The notes: generated by a model from the sequence alone, not told the origin. 64,000 nt of DNA from Candidatus Accumulibacter necessarius (GCA_017302435.1 JAFLDL010000020.1:19371-83370), one strand, 5' to 3'; shown: positions 1 to 9,790, counted from the stretch's first letter. Numbers and translations: made by a program.

Positions 1-622
1 GCGTCGCCTGCAGCAAGCGGAGATTCTCCGGAGCCAGCAACTGGCGCAACTGAAGTGCCAGCTCGTTGCTATTGCCGGTCGTCGCCTCAAGGTTGGTCAG
101 GATCCTGGCCAGCTTCTGGCGGTTCTCGCCGTCGAGGACCTGGTTCGCGCTGGCCAGAAAATCCCGTGCCTGACGCAAGGTCGCCCCGCCGACTTCCGAC
201 AACTCCTCGATCAGTGACGACTGCATGCCGATGCGTGGCGGCTCACCGTCATCACCGCGCAGCGGGGTCGGATCTTCTCCCTTGTCTTCCAGCAGGATAT
301 GGGCGATGCCGGTCACTCCCTGGTAGCCCAGCTTGGCGGTCGTCGCGCGGGTGACCGGCACGGTGCTGTCCACGCTGATACGAATCAGGATGTTCTGCCC
401 ATCCTTGGGGTCCAGTCCGATCGACTGCACCTTGCCAACCCGGATTCCACGATAGCGCACCTGCCCCTGCAGACTGAGACCGGTGACGTTGTTTCGGGTG
501 ACCACGGTGTACTCGGTGGTCGCATCGTGGTTGCCCCCGAACCACCAGATCGCGAGCGCTACCGACACCCCGAGAAGAAGCGTAAACAGTCCGGCCGCCA
601 GGGCATGCGCACGGTTCTCCAT
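1..622 (-). CDS. MCE/MlaD-family lipid-transport protein (3' end outside window)
   Basis: The frame is open from an ATG at 622 to the window edge, giving about 207 residues, so the C-terminus is missing. The N-terminus (MENRAHALAAG) leads into one membrane segment at about residues 8-28. It is followed by an MCE-type beta domain with the family pattern VTGLSLQGQVRYRGIRVGKV at about residues 46-65. MCE proteins are membrane-anchored and periplasmic, and form hexameric rings that carry phospholipid or other hydrophobic cargo for an ABC transporter. The ATPase and permease genes lie directly upstream on the same strand with only 2 bp between, so this is the third gene of a three-gene Mla-like operon. 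The single MCE domain fits MlaD or a paralogous toluene-tolerance-type system; which one cannot be told here. Confidence 0.85.
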   Translation of the reverse strand, partial: MENRAHALAAGLFTLLLGVSVALAIWWFGGNHDATTEYTVVTRNNVTGLSLQGQVRYRGIRVGKVQSIGLDPKDGQNILIRISVDSTVPVTRATTAKLGYQGVTGIAHILLEDKGEDPTPLRGDDGEPPRIGMQSSLIEELSEVGGATLRQARDFLASANQVLDGENRQKLARILTNLEATTGNSNELALQLRQLLAPENLRLLQAT

Positions 623-624
623 GG

Positions 625-1419
625 CTAGCCGACGCCCTGTCTGACCGCCGCTGCGCGCCCGGAACTGAAAAAGTTGCGAATGAATGGGTGGTCAACTGCG
701 GCTACCTCTGCTGCCGTACCACAGGCGACGATGCGCTGGTCGGCAAGCACGGCCAGGCGCGTGGCGAGGCCGGCCAGCGTCTCGGGATCATGCGTCACCA
801 TGACGACCGTGAAACCGAGTTCCTTCTGCAGCATCCTGAGCAGTTTGACGAAGTTTTCGCTGCGGTCCGGGTCGAGACCCGCGGTGGGCTCGTCGAGGAC
901 GAGCAGCTCAGGCTCCAGCGACAAGGCACGCGCGAGAGCAACCCGCTTGATCATGCCGCCAGACAATTCAGCGGGCATCAGTCGGGCGTGGCGGGCTTCA
1001 AGCTCGACCATGCCGAGTTTGAGCAATACGAGATCGGAGATCATCGCCTCGTCGAGAGTGTGGAGTTCCCGTAGGGGAAAAGCAATGTTGTCATGAACCG
1101 AGAGTGCCGAGAAAAGCGCCCCCTGCTGAAAGAGCATGCCGAAGCGACGGCGAAGCCGACGACGACGTTCCGGATCGGGGTCGAGGACCGCCTCGCCAAA
1201 GAGTCTGACGGTCCCCTTGCTTGGCGCCAGTAAGCCAACCATCTCGCGCAGCAAGGTTGTTTTTCCACTGCCCGAGCCGCCGACCAGACCAAGCATCTGC
1301 CCGACTTCGATGTCGAGGTCGATGTCCCGGTGGATCACGACATCGTCAAACTGCGTACACAGGCCGCGGATCTCGACCACCGGCGTCGCTCTCGGGCAGA
1401 CCTCAGGCAATGTACCCAC
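625..1419 (-). CDS. ABC transporter ATP-binding protein, MlaF-like
   Basis: A 264-residue ATPase with all ABC motifs: Walker A GGSGSGKTT near residues 47-55, Q-loop (FQQGALF), signature LSGGM near 153, Walker B LLVLDEP and the H-loop THD. It probably powers the transporter formed with the STAS-permease upstream and the MCE protein downstream. The likely start is GTG at 1419, directly after the TAG stop of the permease (TAGGTG), so the two genes are translationally coupled. Length and motifs agree with MlaF, which drives phospholipid exchange between the inner membrane and the periplasmic MCE ring. Substrate and transport direction cannot be told from sequence. Confidence 0.9.
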   Translation of the reverse strand: MGTLPEVCPRATPVVEIRGLCTQFDDVVIHRDIDLDIEVGQMLGLVGGSGSGKTTLLREMVGLLAPSKGTVRLFGEAVLDPDPERRRRLRRRFGMLFQQGALFSALSVHDNIAFPLRELHTLDEAMISDLVLLKLGMVELEARHARLMPAELSGGMIKRVALARALSLEPELLVLDEPTAGLDPDRSENFVKLLRMLQKELGFTVVMVTHDPETLAGLATRLAVLADQRIVACGTAAEVAAVDHPFIRNFFSSGRAAAVRQGVG

Positions 1420-2532
1420 CTAGGGGAGCCCCAGATTGCGCGTGAACACCGCGAAGACGGCATCAACCAGAATCACGACCGTGATCGAGGTTACCACCGA
1501 AGTGGTCGTCCGTGCTGACAGGCTTTCGGTATTCGGCTTGACTCTGAGACCAAAGTGGCAGGCGATGAGCGCAATCAGGACGCCGAAGACCACTCCCTTG
1601 CTCAAGCCAATCCAGACATTGGCGACCGGCACCACTCTGGGCAGGGTATCGACAAAGAAGCCATAGGATAGGCCCATCTGCAGATTGGCCGATACCATGC
1701 CGCCAGTGATCCCGGCTGCTGAACACCAGATTACCAGCAACGGCATCGCCACGGCCAGCGCTAGCACCTTGGGCAGGACCAGACGCTGGCTTCTCGAGAC
1801 GCCCATCGTTGCCAGCGCATCGATCTCTTCAGTCACCCGCATGACGCCGATCTGGGCCGTCATCGCCGACCCCGAGCGACCGGCTACCAGGATGGCGACC
1901 AGCACGGGACCGAGTTCGCGCACAATGCTGATGCCAAGCAGATTGACGATGAAGACGTCAGCGCCAAAGGTTCTCAGTTGCAGGGACGAAAGGTAGGAGA
2001 GAACGATGCCGATCAGAAAGCCGATCAATGCCGTCACCGGCAAGGCCTGGGCGCCGCTCTTGTAAAGGTTCGCCGAAAACTCGCGCCACGGAATGTCACG
2101 TGGGTGAACGCACAGATAGGCCACATCCAGGACCAGCTGGCCAATCATGGCAACCATCCCCGCCAGATGGTTGCCAGCGGACAAGGCCAGTCGGCCGGGA
2201 ACAGTGATCCAGGCCAGTGGCTCTGCCGATGGCTCTGGCTGGAGGTCGGGGCTGATGCCCTCGACCCGCTCGAGGAGCGCCCGGTGCCCGGAAGACACCG
2301 CCAGAGAGGCCGGCCACTGCCGCCCCCACGCCCGCCAGAGCAGGATCGCGCCCGCGCTGTCGAGGCGGGAGATCGGCCGTAGATCCCACCCCGGCTTGCT
2401 GATCGCCAGGTCGCGCAGACGAAGTTCGAACCCCGAAATCGGCTGCGGCATGGTCGCAAGCGTCCACTCACCGGAAAGCACGAGCTGCACCGCGTCGGAC
2501 TGCCTGACGGCTTCTATCGTGGCCACCGCCAT
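1420..2532 (-). CDS. MlaE-family ABC permease with N-terminal STAS-like domain
   Basis: 370 residues. The first ~110 residues form a soluble STAS-like domain (short hydrophobic strands, a conserved-looking RLDSAGAILLW stretch near residue 56). The rest is a MlaE permease domain with about five membrane segments and the family hallmarks ELGPVLVAILVAGRSGSAM and TEEIDALATMG. MlaE permeases sit in the inner membrane and pair with MlaF-type ATPases. In E. coli the STAS protein MlaB is separate; here the domain is fused to the permease, an arrangement common in this family outside enterobacteria. It is the first gene of the operon permease-ATPase-MCE. Confidence 0.9.
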   Translation of the reverse strand: MAVATIEAVRQSDAVQLVLSGEWTLATMPQPISGFELRLRDLAISKPGWDLRPISRLDSAGAILLWRAWGRQWPASLAVSSGHRALLERVEGISPDLQPEPSAEPLAWITVPGRLALSAGNHLAGMVAMIGQLVLDVAYLCVHPRDIPWREFSANLYKSGAQALPVTALIGFLIGIVLSYLSSLQLRTFGADVFIVNLLGISIVRELGPVLVAILVAGRSGSAMTAQIGVMRVTEEIDALATMGVSRSQRLVLPKVLALAVAMPLLVIWCSAAGITGGMVSANLQMGLSYGFFVDTLPRVVPVANVWIGLSKGVVFGVLIALIACHFGLRVKPNTESLSARTTTSVVTSITVVILVDAVFAVFTRNLGLP

Positions 2533-2679
2533 TCCGACCTCAGAAGACGCTGTTCGATCTGCTGCGGTACCGATCCGCTTCCTGGCTCACTTGCTCACTC
2601 CTCCTCGGTTCAATGCCCATCCTTTTCACTGCCTCGAACCACCCCCGCGAGGCATCGCGCCGCGTTCGCGGCCACTGCA

Positions 2680-4212
2680 CTACGATTTCTGCAAGGGATC
2701 CGAGCTCACCACAATGTCGTCCGGCACCGGCCGGACGCGCAGCTTGATGCCGATGCGGCGCCAGAGCAACGCCTCATCGGTCAAGGCAGCCGCAGTCATC
2801 GGATTGGCATTCGGCCAGCCCAGAGGAACATCAAGCTCGAACCCGACTGGTGACTCCCTGACCGGCAGTTCGGGTAGTGCATGGTCGTCCCGCGCACGAT
2901 GAAGCAGGACCGCCAGGCGGAGACAGAACACCAAGCGCCAGTTGGCGTCACCGGCAGGCATGGAGGCTAGCTTCTGAAGTTTGCCGCGCTGCCCAAGCAC
3001 CAGCAGGGCCAGACGCGCCTGATCGCGCTTCGAGAAGCCAGGCATGTCCGCATGCCCAACGATATACGCCCCATGCTTGTGGAACTCGCTATGCGCCACC
3101 GAAAGGCCGATCTCATGCAGCGAGACCGCCCAGCGCAGAAAGTGCACGTCGTCCTCGTGCTCTGGTGAATCGAGCTTGATCATCTGACCGAGCAAGGCCA
3201 CTGCGGTGCGCTCGACACGGACGACCTGTGCCTTGTCGACCTGATAGCGACGCCGAAAATGGACGACCGTGTCGTCGCGTTTGTCATGATGCTCGAAGCG
3301 CCCGAGCAGATCGTAGAGAACGCCCAGAGGCAACGCGCCATCGGAGTGGGTCATGTGTTCGATGCCCAGTTCCGAGAACACCGCAGACATTATCGCGACG
3401 GCACCAGGGAGAATCGTCAAGCGGTCGCTGCTCAGGCCTTTGAGTTCCAGCGCCTCGGCCGACCCGGCCCTGATAAGCAGTTGGCGCAGTTTCGCCAGAC
3501 CTTCCCGGCTGATACCGCGGCCCCCCTCAGGATTCAGCTCGTTTGTTTCCAGGAGCGTGGCAATTTCCTGCGCGGAACCCGAGGAACCCACCGCCTCTTG
3601 CCAACCAAAGCGCTGGTAGTCGGTGGCAATCGCTTCAATCTCGCGTGCAGCCGACACTTCAGCCGCGTAAAAGCGCTTCTTGTCGACCTTGCCTTCAGTA
3701 AAAAAACGCTGTCGATAGCTGATGCCACCCATGAACAGCGATTCCATGAGCAGCGGTTCGGTACGCTCGCCGATGATGAACTCGGTAGACCCACCGCCGA
3801 TATCGACCACCAGCCGCCGGTGACTGGCCGAGGTCAGTGCATTCGCCGCACCGATGAAGATCAGGCGCGCCTCCTCGCGACCGCCGATGATCTCGATCGG
3901 AAAACCCAGAGCCGCCTCGGCCTGCACGAGGACCATGCGCGCGTTTCTCGCCACTCGCATCGCGTCGGTCGTCACTGCCCGAACGGTTTCCGGCTCGAAG
4001 CCACGCAGCCGATCGCCAAAGCGGCGCAAGGCGCTGATCGCGCGCTGTTGCGAAGCGTGATCCAGCAACTTCTCACGGGTCAGACCGGAGCCGAGCCGAA
4101 CCGTTTCCTTGAGCGAATCAAGCGGGTGAATGCGGTTACCCACGACGCGCCCAATTTGCAGGCGAAAACTGTTGGAACCGAGATCGACCCCAGCGATCAG
4201 TTCGTAACTCAT
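2680..4212 (-). CDS. ppx: Exopolyphosphatase (Ppx/GppA family)
   Basis: 510 residues, the usual length of Ppx. The N-terminal half is the actin-like ASKHA fold with phosphate-binding loops DLGSNSFRLQIG near residue 10 and VDIGGGSTEF near residue 140. The C-terminal half is the HD-like helical domain. The enzyme removes terminal phosphates from polyphosphate; GppA relatives hydrolyse pppGpp. The gene is divergent from ppk across 212 bp. This is the opposite of the E. coli ppk-ppx operon and would allow separate control of polyphosphate breakdown and synthesis. Assignment as Ppx rather than GppA rests on length and on the ppk neighbour. Confidence 0.92.
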   Translation of the reverse strand: MSYELIAGVDLGSNSFRLQIGRVVGNRIHPLDSLKETVRLGSGLTREKLLDHASQQRAISALRRFGDRLRGFEPETVRAVTTDAMRVARNARMVLVQAEAALGFPIEIIGGREEARLIFIGAANALTSASHRRLVVDIGGGSTEFIIGERTEPLLMESLFMGGISYRQRFFTEGKVDKKRFYAAEVSAAREIEAIATDYQRFGWQEAVGSSGSAQEIATLLETNELNPEGGRGISREGLAKLRQLLIRAGSAEALELKGLSSDRLTILPGAVAIMSAVFSELGIEHMTHSDGALPLGVLYDLLGRFEHHDKRDDTVVHFRRRYQVDKAQVVRVERTAVALLGQMIKLDSPEHEDDVHFLRWAVSLHEIGLSVAHSEFHKHGAYIVGHADMPGFSKRDQARLALLVLGQRGKLQKLASMPAGDANWRLVFCLRLAVLLHRARDDHALPELPVRESPVGFELDVPLGWPNANPMTAAALTDEALLWRRIGIKLRVRPVPDDIVVSSDPLQKS

Positions 4213-4424
4213 GGCTGTTGTTCCCCAATCGTATGGCGAAAGACAATTTCCAGGCTGGCCATTCTAACACTGCCGGCCAGTGCATCCATTGCGCTGTGCC
4301 AGACCGGTCAGCGCCGTCGCATCGAGAAAAAGAAGCGCGAATCGACCAGCAGGCAAGCGATGGCTGTAATATGCTCGTTCCCGAATACACCTTCCCGATC
4401 CATCACTTCTGACGGAACGAACCC
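4213..4424. promoter_or_regulatory. ppx/ppk divergent promoter region
   Basis: This 212-bp non-coding stretch holds the start regions of both ppx (leftward) and ppk (rightward). Rightward, TAATAT at 4367-4372 is a fair -10 hexamer about 50 bp before the ppk ATG, with a weak -35 candidate (TCGACC, 4342-4347). Leftward, TAGAAT at 4266-4261 could serve ppx. No convincing Pho box was found by eye. Confidence 0.4.
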
Positions 4425-6545
4425 ATGAATATCGTCGCCACGACCAGCGAAACCCCTTCCCTCCAGACCCCAACCGCCTTCCCGCCGGAATACTTCCAGA
4501 ATCGCGAGATGAGCCTGCTTGCCTTCAATCGTCGAGTGCTGTGGCAGGCGAGGAATCCGCGCACACCGCTGCTCGAACGCTTGCGCTTCCTGTGCATCGT
4601 GAGCAGCAATCTCGACGAGTTTTTCGAGATTCGGGAAGCCGGAATCAAGGAACAGCTGAAGCTGAATTCGGTTGCCATCACCACCGACGGCAAGACCGCT
4701 CGTGAGGTCTACCGCCTGGTGAGCGACGAAACCCACGCGATCGTCAAGGAGCAGTATGCCCTGCTCAACGACGAGATACTGCCGCAGCTCGCAGCTGAGG
4801 GTATCCGTTTCCTCAAGCGAGCGGACTGGAACGTTGCGCAGCGCGAATGGATCCGGGACTTCTTCTTCCGCGAAGTGATGCCGGTCATCACGCCAATCGG
4901 ACTTGACCCGTCTCACCCGTTCCCGCGTGTACTCAACAAGAGCCTCAATTTCGCAGTTGAACTTGAAGGCCGCGACGCTTTCGGCCGCAGTTCCGGTGCC
5001 GCCATCGTGCAGGCGCCGCGTGTGCTGCCGCGCGTGATCCGGCTGCCGCGAGAACTCGGCGAATGTGAGTACGCCTTCGTCTTCCTGTCTTCGATCCTGC
5101 ACGAATTTGTTCATGAACTGTTCGCCGGCATGAAGGTGCTCGGCTGCTACCAGTTCCGCGTCACGCGCAACAGCGACCTGTTCGTCGACGAGGAAGAGGT
5201 CAAGAACCTGCGCGCCAAGATCCAGGGCGAGTTGCCGCAGCGCCACTTCGGTGACGCCGTCCGGCTGGAAGTGGCCAACAGCTGCTCGGAAGCAATGACC
5301 CAGTTCCTGCTCGGACAGTTCAACCTCACCGAGACCGACCTTTATCGTGTTGCCGGGCCGGTCAATCTGGTTCGTCTGATGCAGGTACCCGACTGGGTTC
5401 TGCGCAACGACCTGAAGTTTCAACCTTTTACGCCGGGGATACCGAAGGCCCTGCAGAAATGTCACAGCGTCTTTGACAGCATTCGTGGCGGCGACATCCT
5501 GCTGCATCACCCCTACCAGAGCTTCAACCCGGTGATCGAACTGCTCGAACAGTCGGCAAACGACCCGCAGGTGGTGGCGATCAAGATGACCGTCTATCGC
5601 ACGGGCACCGACTCGGTCTTGATGCAGTCGCTGCTGCGCGCAGCACAGAATGGCAAGGAAGTCACAGTGGTCGTTGAGCTGATGGCCCGCTTTGACGAGG
5701 AAGCCAATATCGGCTGGGCAACCAAGCTTGAGGAAGTCGGCGCGCACGTGGTCTACGGCGTCGTCGGTTACAAGACCCATGCCAAGATGCTGATGATCGT
5801 CCGCCGCGAGGAAGGGAAAGCCGGCAGCAGTATTCTGCGTCGCTACGTCCACCTGGGAACCGGCAACTACCATCCAAAGACTGCTCGCCTGTACTCCGAC
5901 TTCGGTCTGCTGACCTGCAATGAAGAGATCGGTGCCGATACCAACGAAGTCTTCAAGCAACTCACCGGCCTTGGTCGCGCGCAGGCATTGACACACCTGT
6001 GGCAGGCACCGTTCACCCTGCAACCGAACGTCGTCGCTGCGATTCGCGCCGAAGCTGAAGCCGCGCGTGCCGGCAAACGTTCCAGAATCATCGCCAAGAT
6101 GAACTCGCTGCTTGAACCGGAGACCATTGCCACCCTCTATGAGGCTTCACAGGCCGGGGTAAAGATCGACCTGATCGTGCGCGGAGTCTGTGGTTTGCGC
6201 GCCGGCGTCAAGGGCCTGTCCGAAAATATCAGCGTCCGCTCGATCATTGGCCGGCAACTCGAGCATCACCGGGTGTTCTACTTCTACGCGGGTGGAGAGG
6301 AGAAGGTCTATCTGTCGAGCGCCGACTGGATGGAACGTAATTTCTTCCGTCGCATCGAACTCGCGTTTCCGGTGCTCGACCGCAAGTTGAAGCGGCGTGT
6401 CATCGCGGAAGGACTGCAGATCTATCTCACCGACAACACGCTGGCCTGGGAACTTGGACCCGATGGCACCTACCACCAACGGCGCGGGTCGCGCACCAGC
6501 CCGCATTCATCGCAGGGCGAGCTGATCGAACTGCTGCAGGCCTGA
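4425..6545 (+). CDS. ppk1: Polyphosphate kinase 1
   Basis: 706 residues. It makes long-chain polyphosphate reversibly from the gamma-phosphate of ATP. The N-terminal, head and two C-terminal PLD-like domains all appear present. Two conserved histidines are visible: His452 in GYKTHAKM, the counterpart of the autophosphorylated His435 of E. coli PPK, and His614 in QLEHHRV, the counterpart of His592. The motif YLSSADWMERN follows the second. The ATG at 4425 gives a normal N-terminus (FQNREMSLLAFNRRVL near residue 25). ppx lies divergently upstream and relA converges downstream. Confidence 0.97.
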   Translation: MNIVATTSETPSLQTPTAFPPEYFQNREMSLLAFNRRVLWQARNPRTPLLERLRFLCIVSSNLDEFFEIREAGIKEQLKLNSVAITTDGKTAREVYRLVSDETHAIVKEQYALLNDEILPQLAAEGIRFLKRADWNVAQREWIRDFFFREVMPVITPIGLDPSHPFPRVLNKSLNFAVELEGRDAFGRSSGAAIVQAPRVLPRVIRLPRELGECEYAFVFLSSILHEFVHELFAGMKVLGCYQFRVTRNSDLFVDEEEVKNLRAKIQGELPQRHFGDAVRLEVANSCSEAMTQFLLGQFNLTETDLYRVAGPVNLVRLMQVPDWVLRNDLKFQPFTPGIPKALQKCHSVFDSIRGGDILLHHPYQSFNPVIELLEQSANDPQVVAIKMTVYRTGTDSVLMQSLLRAAQNGKEVTVVVELMARFDEEANIGWATKLEEVGAHVVYGVVGYKTHAKMLMIVRREEGKAGSSILRRYVHLGTGNYHPKTARLYSDFGLLTCNEEIGADTNEVFKQLTGLGRAQALTHLWQAPFTLQPNVVAAIRAEAEAARAGKRSRIIAKMNSLLEPETIATLYEASQAGVKIDLIVRGVCGLRAGVKGLSENISVRSIIGRQLEHHRVFYFYAGGEEKVYLSSADWMERNFFRRIELAFPVLDRKLKRRVIAEGLQIYLTDNTLAWELGPDGTYHQRRGSRTSPHSSQGELIELLQA

Positions 6546-6550
6546 GAATT

Positions 6551-6573
6551 GACAGGGGGCACCGCCCTCTGTC
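6551..6573. terminator. Hairpin between convergent ppk1 and relA
   Basis: A 10-bp stem (GACAGGGGGC / GCCCTCTGTC, one G-T pair) with a 3-nt loop sits between the ppk stop and the relA stop. There is no T tract on either side, so it may be a 3'-end stabiliser or assist termination rather than act as a classical intrinsic terminator. Confidence 0.5.
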
Positions 6574-6593
6574 TGCGTCAGCGGATCAGACCG

Positions 6594-8855
6594 TCAGGCG
6601 CGGCGCGCACTGACTACACCCTGGACTTCGTGCAGCAAGGCCAGGGTCCGATTGAGTTGTGGAACGCTACCGACTTCGGCAGTGAAGCTCATGTGCGCGT
6701 TGCCCTGCCTGGACTGCGTGTTGACAGCGATGACGTTGATCCTTTCGCGCGCAAGAATGTCGGACACGTCGCGCAGCAGACCCTGTCGGTCAAAGGCATC
6801 GATCACGATATCGACTGCAAAGACGCCATCGGTGCGGCTGCCCCAGGTCGTTTCGATGACGCGCTCGGGATGCATTGTCTGCATATTGGAAAAGTTGCTG
6901 CAGTCGGCGCGATGGACGGAGACACCCTTGCCGCGCGTGACGAAACCGACGATCGGGTCAGGCGGAGCCGGCTTGCAGCAACCAGCGAGTTGCGTCAGCA
7001 AGCGATCGACGCCAACGATGAGGATGCCCTTCTCGGCGACATCACTGTCCCGCTGCCGACGCACAGGTAGTTCGGCAAGCTCCTGGTCGTCGACCGGCAG
7101 CTCGTTACCGCGTACCGCGCCCTGCAGCTGGCGCAGGTTCAGCTTTGCTCGCGCAACGGCAATGAAGAGGTCCTCGCTGCGGGTAAAGCCCAGGCGGGCG
7201 GCAAGCTCATCGAGGTTGATGCTTGGCTGGCCCATCCGCTGCAATTCGCGGACCACCACGGCGCGCCCTTCGGCGAGCGTATCCTCCAGCGCCAGACTGG
7301 CGAACCACTGCCGGACCTTGAGCCGCGAACGATGTGTAAACAGATAAGCCAGCGAAGGATTGAGCCAGTCACGCGATGGCCCACCGTGCTTGGCAAGAAC
7401 GATTTCGACGCGCTGGCCCGTGCTCAGCTGGGTATTTAGCGGCACCAGCGCGCCGTCCACCTTGGCGCCACGACAGCGGTGACCCAAATCGGTATGCACG
7501 CGGTAGGCGAAATCGACCGGCGTCGCACCACGCGGCAGATCGACGACCCGACCCTGCGGCGTCAGAATGTAAACTGTCTCGTCGAATGCTGCCTGCTTGT
7601 AGTGCCTGACCCAGTCAGATGAATCGGCGACTTCGTCCCGCCAGGTCAGCAACTGGCGCAACCAGGCGATCTTCTCGTCGTAGCGATCTTCCGGTGTGGC
7701 CCCGCTGCCCTCCTTGTAGCGCCAGTGCGCGGCAACCCCCAACTCAGCATGGCTGTGCATCTCCCGGGTGCGGATCTGCACCTCGAGCGAGCGTCCATCG
7801 GGGCAGTGCACGGCCGTATGCAGCGAACGGTAGTCATTGCCCTTCGGATGCGCTATGTAATCGTCAAACTCCTTGGCAATCGGCGACCAGATATGGTGGA
7901 CAATGCCCAGCGCTGTGTAGCAGTCTTTCACTTCATTGACGATGACGCGCAGAGCGCGCACGTCGTAAACCTCGGAAAACACGACATCCTTCTTGCGCAT
8001 CTTGTTCCAGATGCTGTAGATGTGTTTTGGTCGGCCGTAGACCTCGGCGCTGCTGACACCCGCGGTCACCAGTTCAGCCTGCAGGCGGTCGATTGCTTCG
8101 GCGATGAACTGCTCGCGCTCGGTCCGCTTCTCGTCAAGCTGTTGGGCAATTTCCTTGTAGATTGCGGGATGCAGAAAGCGGAAGGAGAGGTCCTCGAGTT
8201 CCCACTTCAGCTCCCAGACACCGAGCCGGTTGGCCAGCGGCGAATACAGCGCCAGCGTCTCGCGCGCCACCGGGACACGCAGCTCGTCGGGTTCAGCCGC
8301 ATAATGGCGCAGGGTCTGGGTGCGCGAGGCCAGACGCAGCAGGACGACGCGAATGTCCTCGACCATGGCCAGCAGCATCTTGCGCAACACCTCGATCTGC
8401 GCCTTCATCTCCTGGGGATTCTTTTCGCTACTGTCGACCGAATGCGCGACAAAGCCGCGCGTGATCGGTCGCAGGCGGTTCAGGCGGGAAATCCCGTCGA
8501 CCAGCTGCGCGACGCCGGCGCCGAAGTCCCGCTCGAGCAGCGCCAGACCATGCTCGAGCAGCGTCGGCACGGCGAAAAGCAGCGCCGCCAGTCGTGAATC
8601 GGCATCGAGCTTGAGCCCGGCGACAATCAGCGCCACGCCCAGCGCATGCCCCCAGACATCCTCCCCACTGCCCAGACTGCGATCGCCATAGGTCGAGCGG
8701 GCAAAGTCCACTGCCAGCCGGATGCGGTCGATCTCGGCTACCGAGAGACCTTCACCGAGCGTCAGCAGGGATTGTTCGAAGTCGCCCTGCGCGGCGACCG
8801 AATGAATGACCGAGACCATTGGCTCATTATAAGGTCTCGACGGCGCATCAGGCAT
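6594..8855 (-). CDS. relA: GTP pyrophosphokinase RelA ((p)ppGpp synthetase I)
   Basis: About 753 residues with the long RSH layout: degenerate N-terminal HD hydrolase domain, synthetase domain (YDVRALRVIV, then NDYRSLHTAV), TGS domain, zinc-finger region (AGCCKPAPPD) and C-terminal ACT domain. The hydrolase His-Asp pair is absent, and the synthetase carries the acidic EFDD version of the EXDD/RXKD motif. Both point to synthesis-only RelA rather than bifunctional SpoT. The start at 8855 (MPDAPSRP) has AAGGA about 12 bp upstream and leaves 29 bp to the divergent EamA gene. An internal ATG at 8819 (MVSVIHS) is an alternative. Confidence 0.93.
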   Translation of the reverse strand: MPDAPSRPYNEPMVSVIHSVAAQGDFEQSLLTLGEGLSVAEIDRIRLAVDFARSTYGDRSLGSGEDVWGHALGVALIVAGLKLDADSRLAALLFAVPTLLEHGLALLERDFGAGVAQLVDGISRLNRLRPITRGFVAHSVDSSEKNPQEMKAQIEVLRKMLLAMVEDIRVVLLRLASRTQTLRHYAAEPDELRVPVARETLALYSPLANRLGVWELKWELEDLSFRFLHPAIYKEIAQQLDEKRTEREQFIAEAIDRLQAELVTAGVSSAEVYGRPKHIYSIWNKMRKKDVVFSEVYDVRALRVIVNEVKDCYTALGIVHHIWSPIAKEFDDYIAHPKGNDYRSLHTAVHCPDGRSLEVQIRTREMHSHAELGVAAHWRYKEGSGATPEDRYDEKIAWLRQLLTWRDEVADSSDWVRHYKQAAFDETVYILTPQGRVVDLPRGATPVDFAYRVHTDLGHRCRGAKVDGALVPLNTQLSTGQRVEIVLAKHGGPSRDWLNPSLAYLFTHRSRLKVRQWFASLALEDTLAEGRAVVVRELQRMGQPSINLDELAARLGFTRSEDLFIAVARAKLNLRQLQGAVRGNELPVDDQELAELPVRRQRDSDVAEKGILIVGVDRLLTQLAGCCKPAPPDPIVGFVTRGKGVSVHRADCSNFSNMQTMHPERVIETTWGSRTDGVFAVDIVIDAFDRQGLLRDVSDILARERINVIAVNTQSRQGNAHMSFTAEVGSVPQLNRTLALLHEVQGVVSARRA

Positions 8856-8884
8856 AATGCCACTTTCCTTCCCGGCTGCCGTCG

Positions 8885-9790
8885 ATGTTCGCCCGCCTGC
8901 CACACCCGTACCTGCTGCTAGTGCTGACGACCCTGTTCTGGTCGGGCAACATGGTCATCGGCCGCGCCATCCGTGACCAGGTCCCACCGTTTTCGCTCGC
9001 TTTCTGGCGCTGGACAATCGCTCTCGCTTTGGTACTGCCGCTGGCCCTGCCGCATCTGCGCGCACAGGGGCCACTGCTCCGACAGCACTGGCTGGCCGTG
9101 ACCGTCCTCGGCCTGCTCGGCATTGGCGGCTACAACACCCTGGCGTACATCGGGCTGCAGTACACGCCGGCGACCAACGCCGTCCTGCTGAACTCGTTCA
9201 TCCCGATCGCCACCATCACGCTGTCGTGGATCTTCCTCAAGAAGCACTTGCTGGGCGTCGAGTGGTTCGGTGTTCTGCTCTCCTTCGTCGGCGTGACGTC
9301 CATCGTCTGTCGCGGTGACCTGAACACCCTGGCACAAATGAGCCTCAACGTCGGCGACCTCTGGATGCTCGCGGCCGTTTTCACCTGGGCTCTGTACACG
9401 ATCGGACTGCAGTGGCGACCACCCGGCGTCCACCCGATGCTGCTGCTCGCCGCCTTTACGGTTGTCGGCCTCCTGGCACTTGCTCCCGGCTACGCCTGGG
9501 AAATCGCACAGGGCCAGACAATCCAGGTGTCGACCGGTTCGCTGGCCGCCATTGCCTACACCGGGGTCTTTCCAGGTTTTCTCGGCTACGTCTTCTATAA
9601 CCGCGCCGTCGGCGAAGTCGGGGCCAGCAAGGCCAGCCTGTTCATTCACTTGATGCCGGTCTTCGGAACCCTCCTTTCGGCCATATTTCTCGCCGAGATT
9701 CCGCAGCCTTACCACTACGCCGGCATCAGCCTGATTTTCGCCGGCATCTACCTCACCACGTCCTCGTTGCCGAGGGCGAAGACCCCATGA
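8885..9790 (+). CDS. EamA/DMT-family transporter
   Basis: 301 residues with about ten membrane segments in two repeated EamA halves. The first starts with LFWSGNMVIGRA, the second ends with PVFGTLLSAIFLAE, both typical of drug/metabolite exporters. Inner-membrane carrier, substrate unknown. Its stop overlaps the start of mtfA by 4 bp, so the two are probably cotranscribed. relA starts on the other strand 29 bp upstream. Confidence 0.88.
   Translation: MFARLPHPYLLLVLTTLFWSGNMVIGRAIRDQVPPFSLAFWRWTIALALVLPLALPHLRAQGPLLRQHWLAVTVLGLLGIGGYNTLAYIGLQYTPATNAVLLNSFIPIATITLSWIFLKKHLLGVEWFGVLLSFVGVTSIVCRGDLNTLAQMSLNVGDLWMLAAVFTWALYTIGLQWRPPGVHPMLLLAAFTVVGLLALAPGYAWEIAQGQTIQVSTGSLAAIAYTGVFPGFLGYVFYNRAVGEVGASKASLFIHLMPVFGTLLSAIFLAEIPQPYHYAGISLIFAGIYLTTSSLPRAKTP

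Noticed and set aside
4308-6023. 571-codon open frame antisense to ppk1
   Set aside because: It lies fully opposite a certain gene. Long antisense frames are expected in high-GC coding DNA, and its protein has no domain.
7725-8597. 290-codon frame on the plus strand inside relA
   Set aside because: Shadow of a well-supported gene on the other strand.
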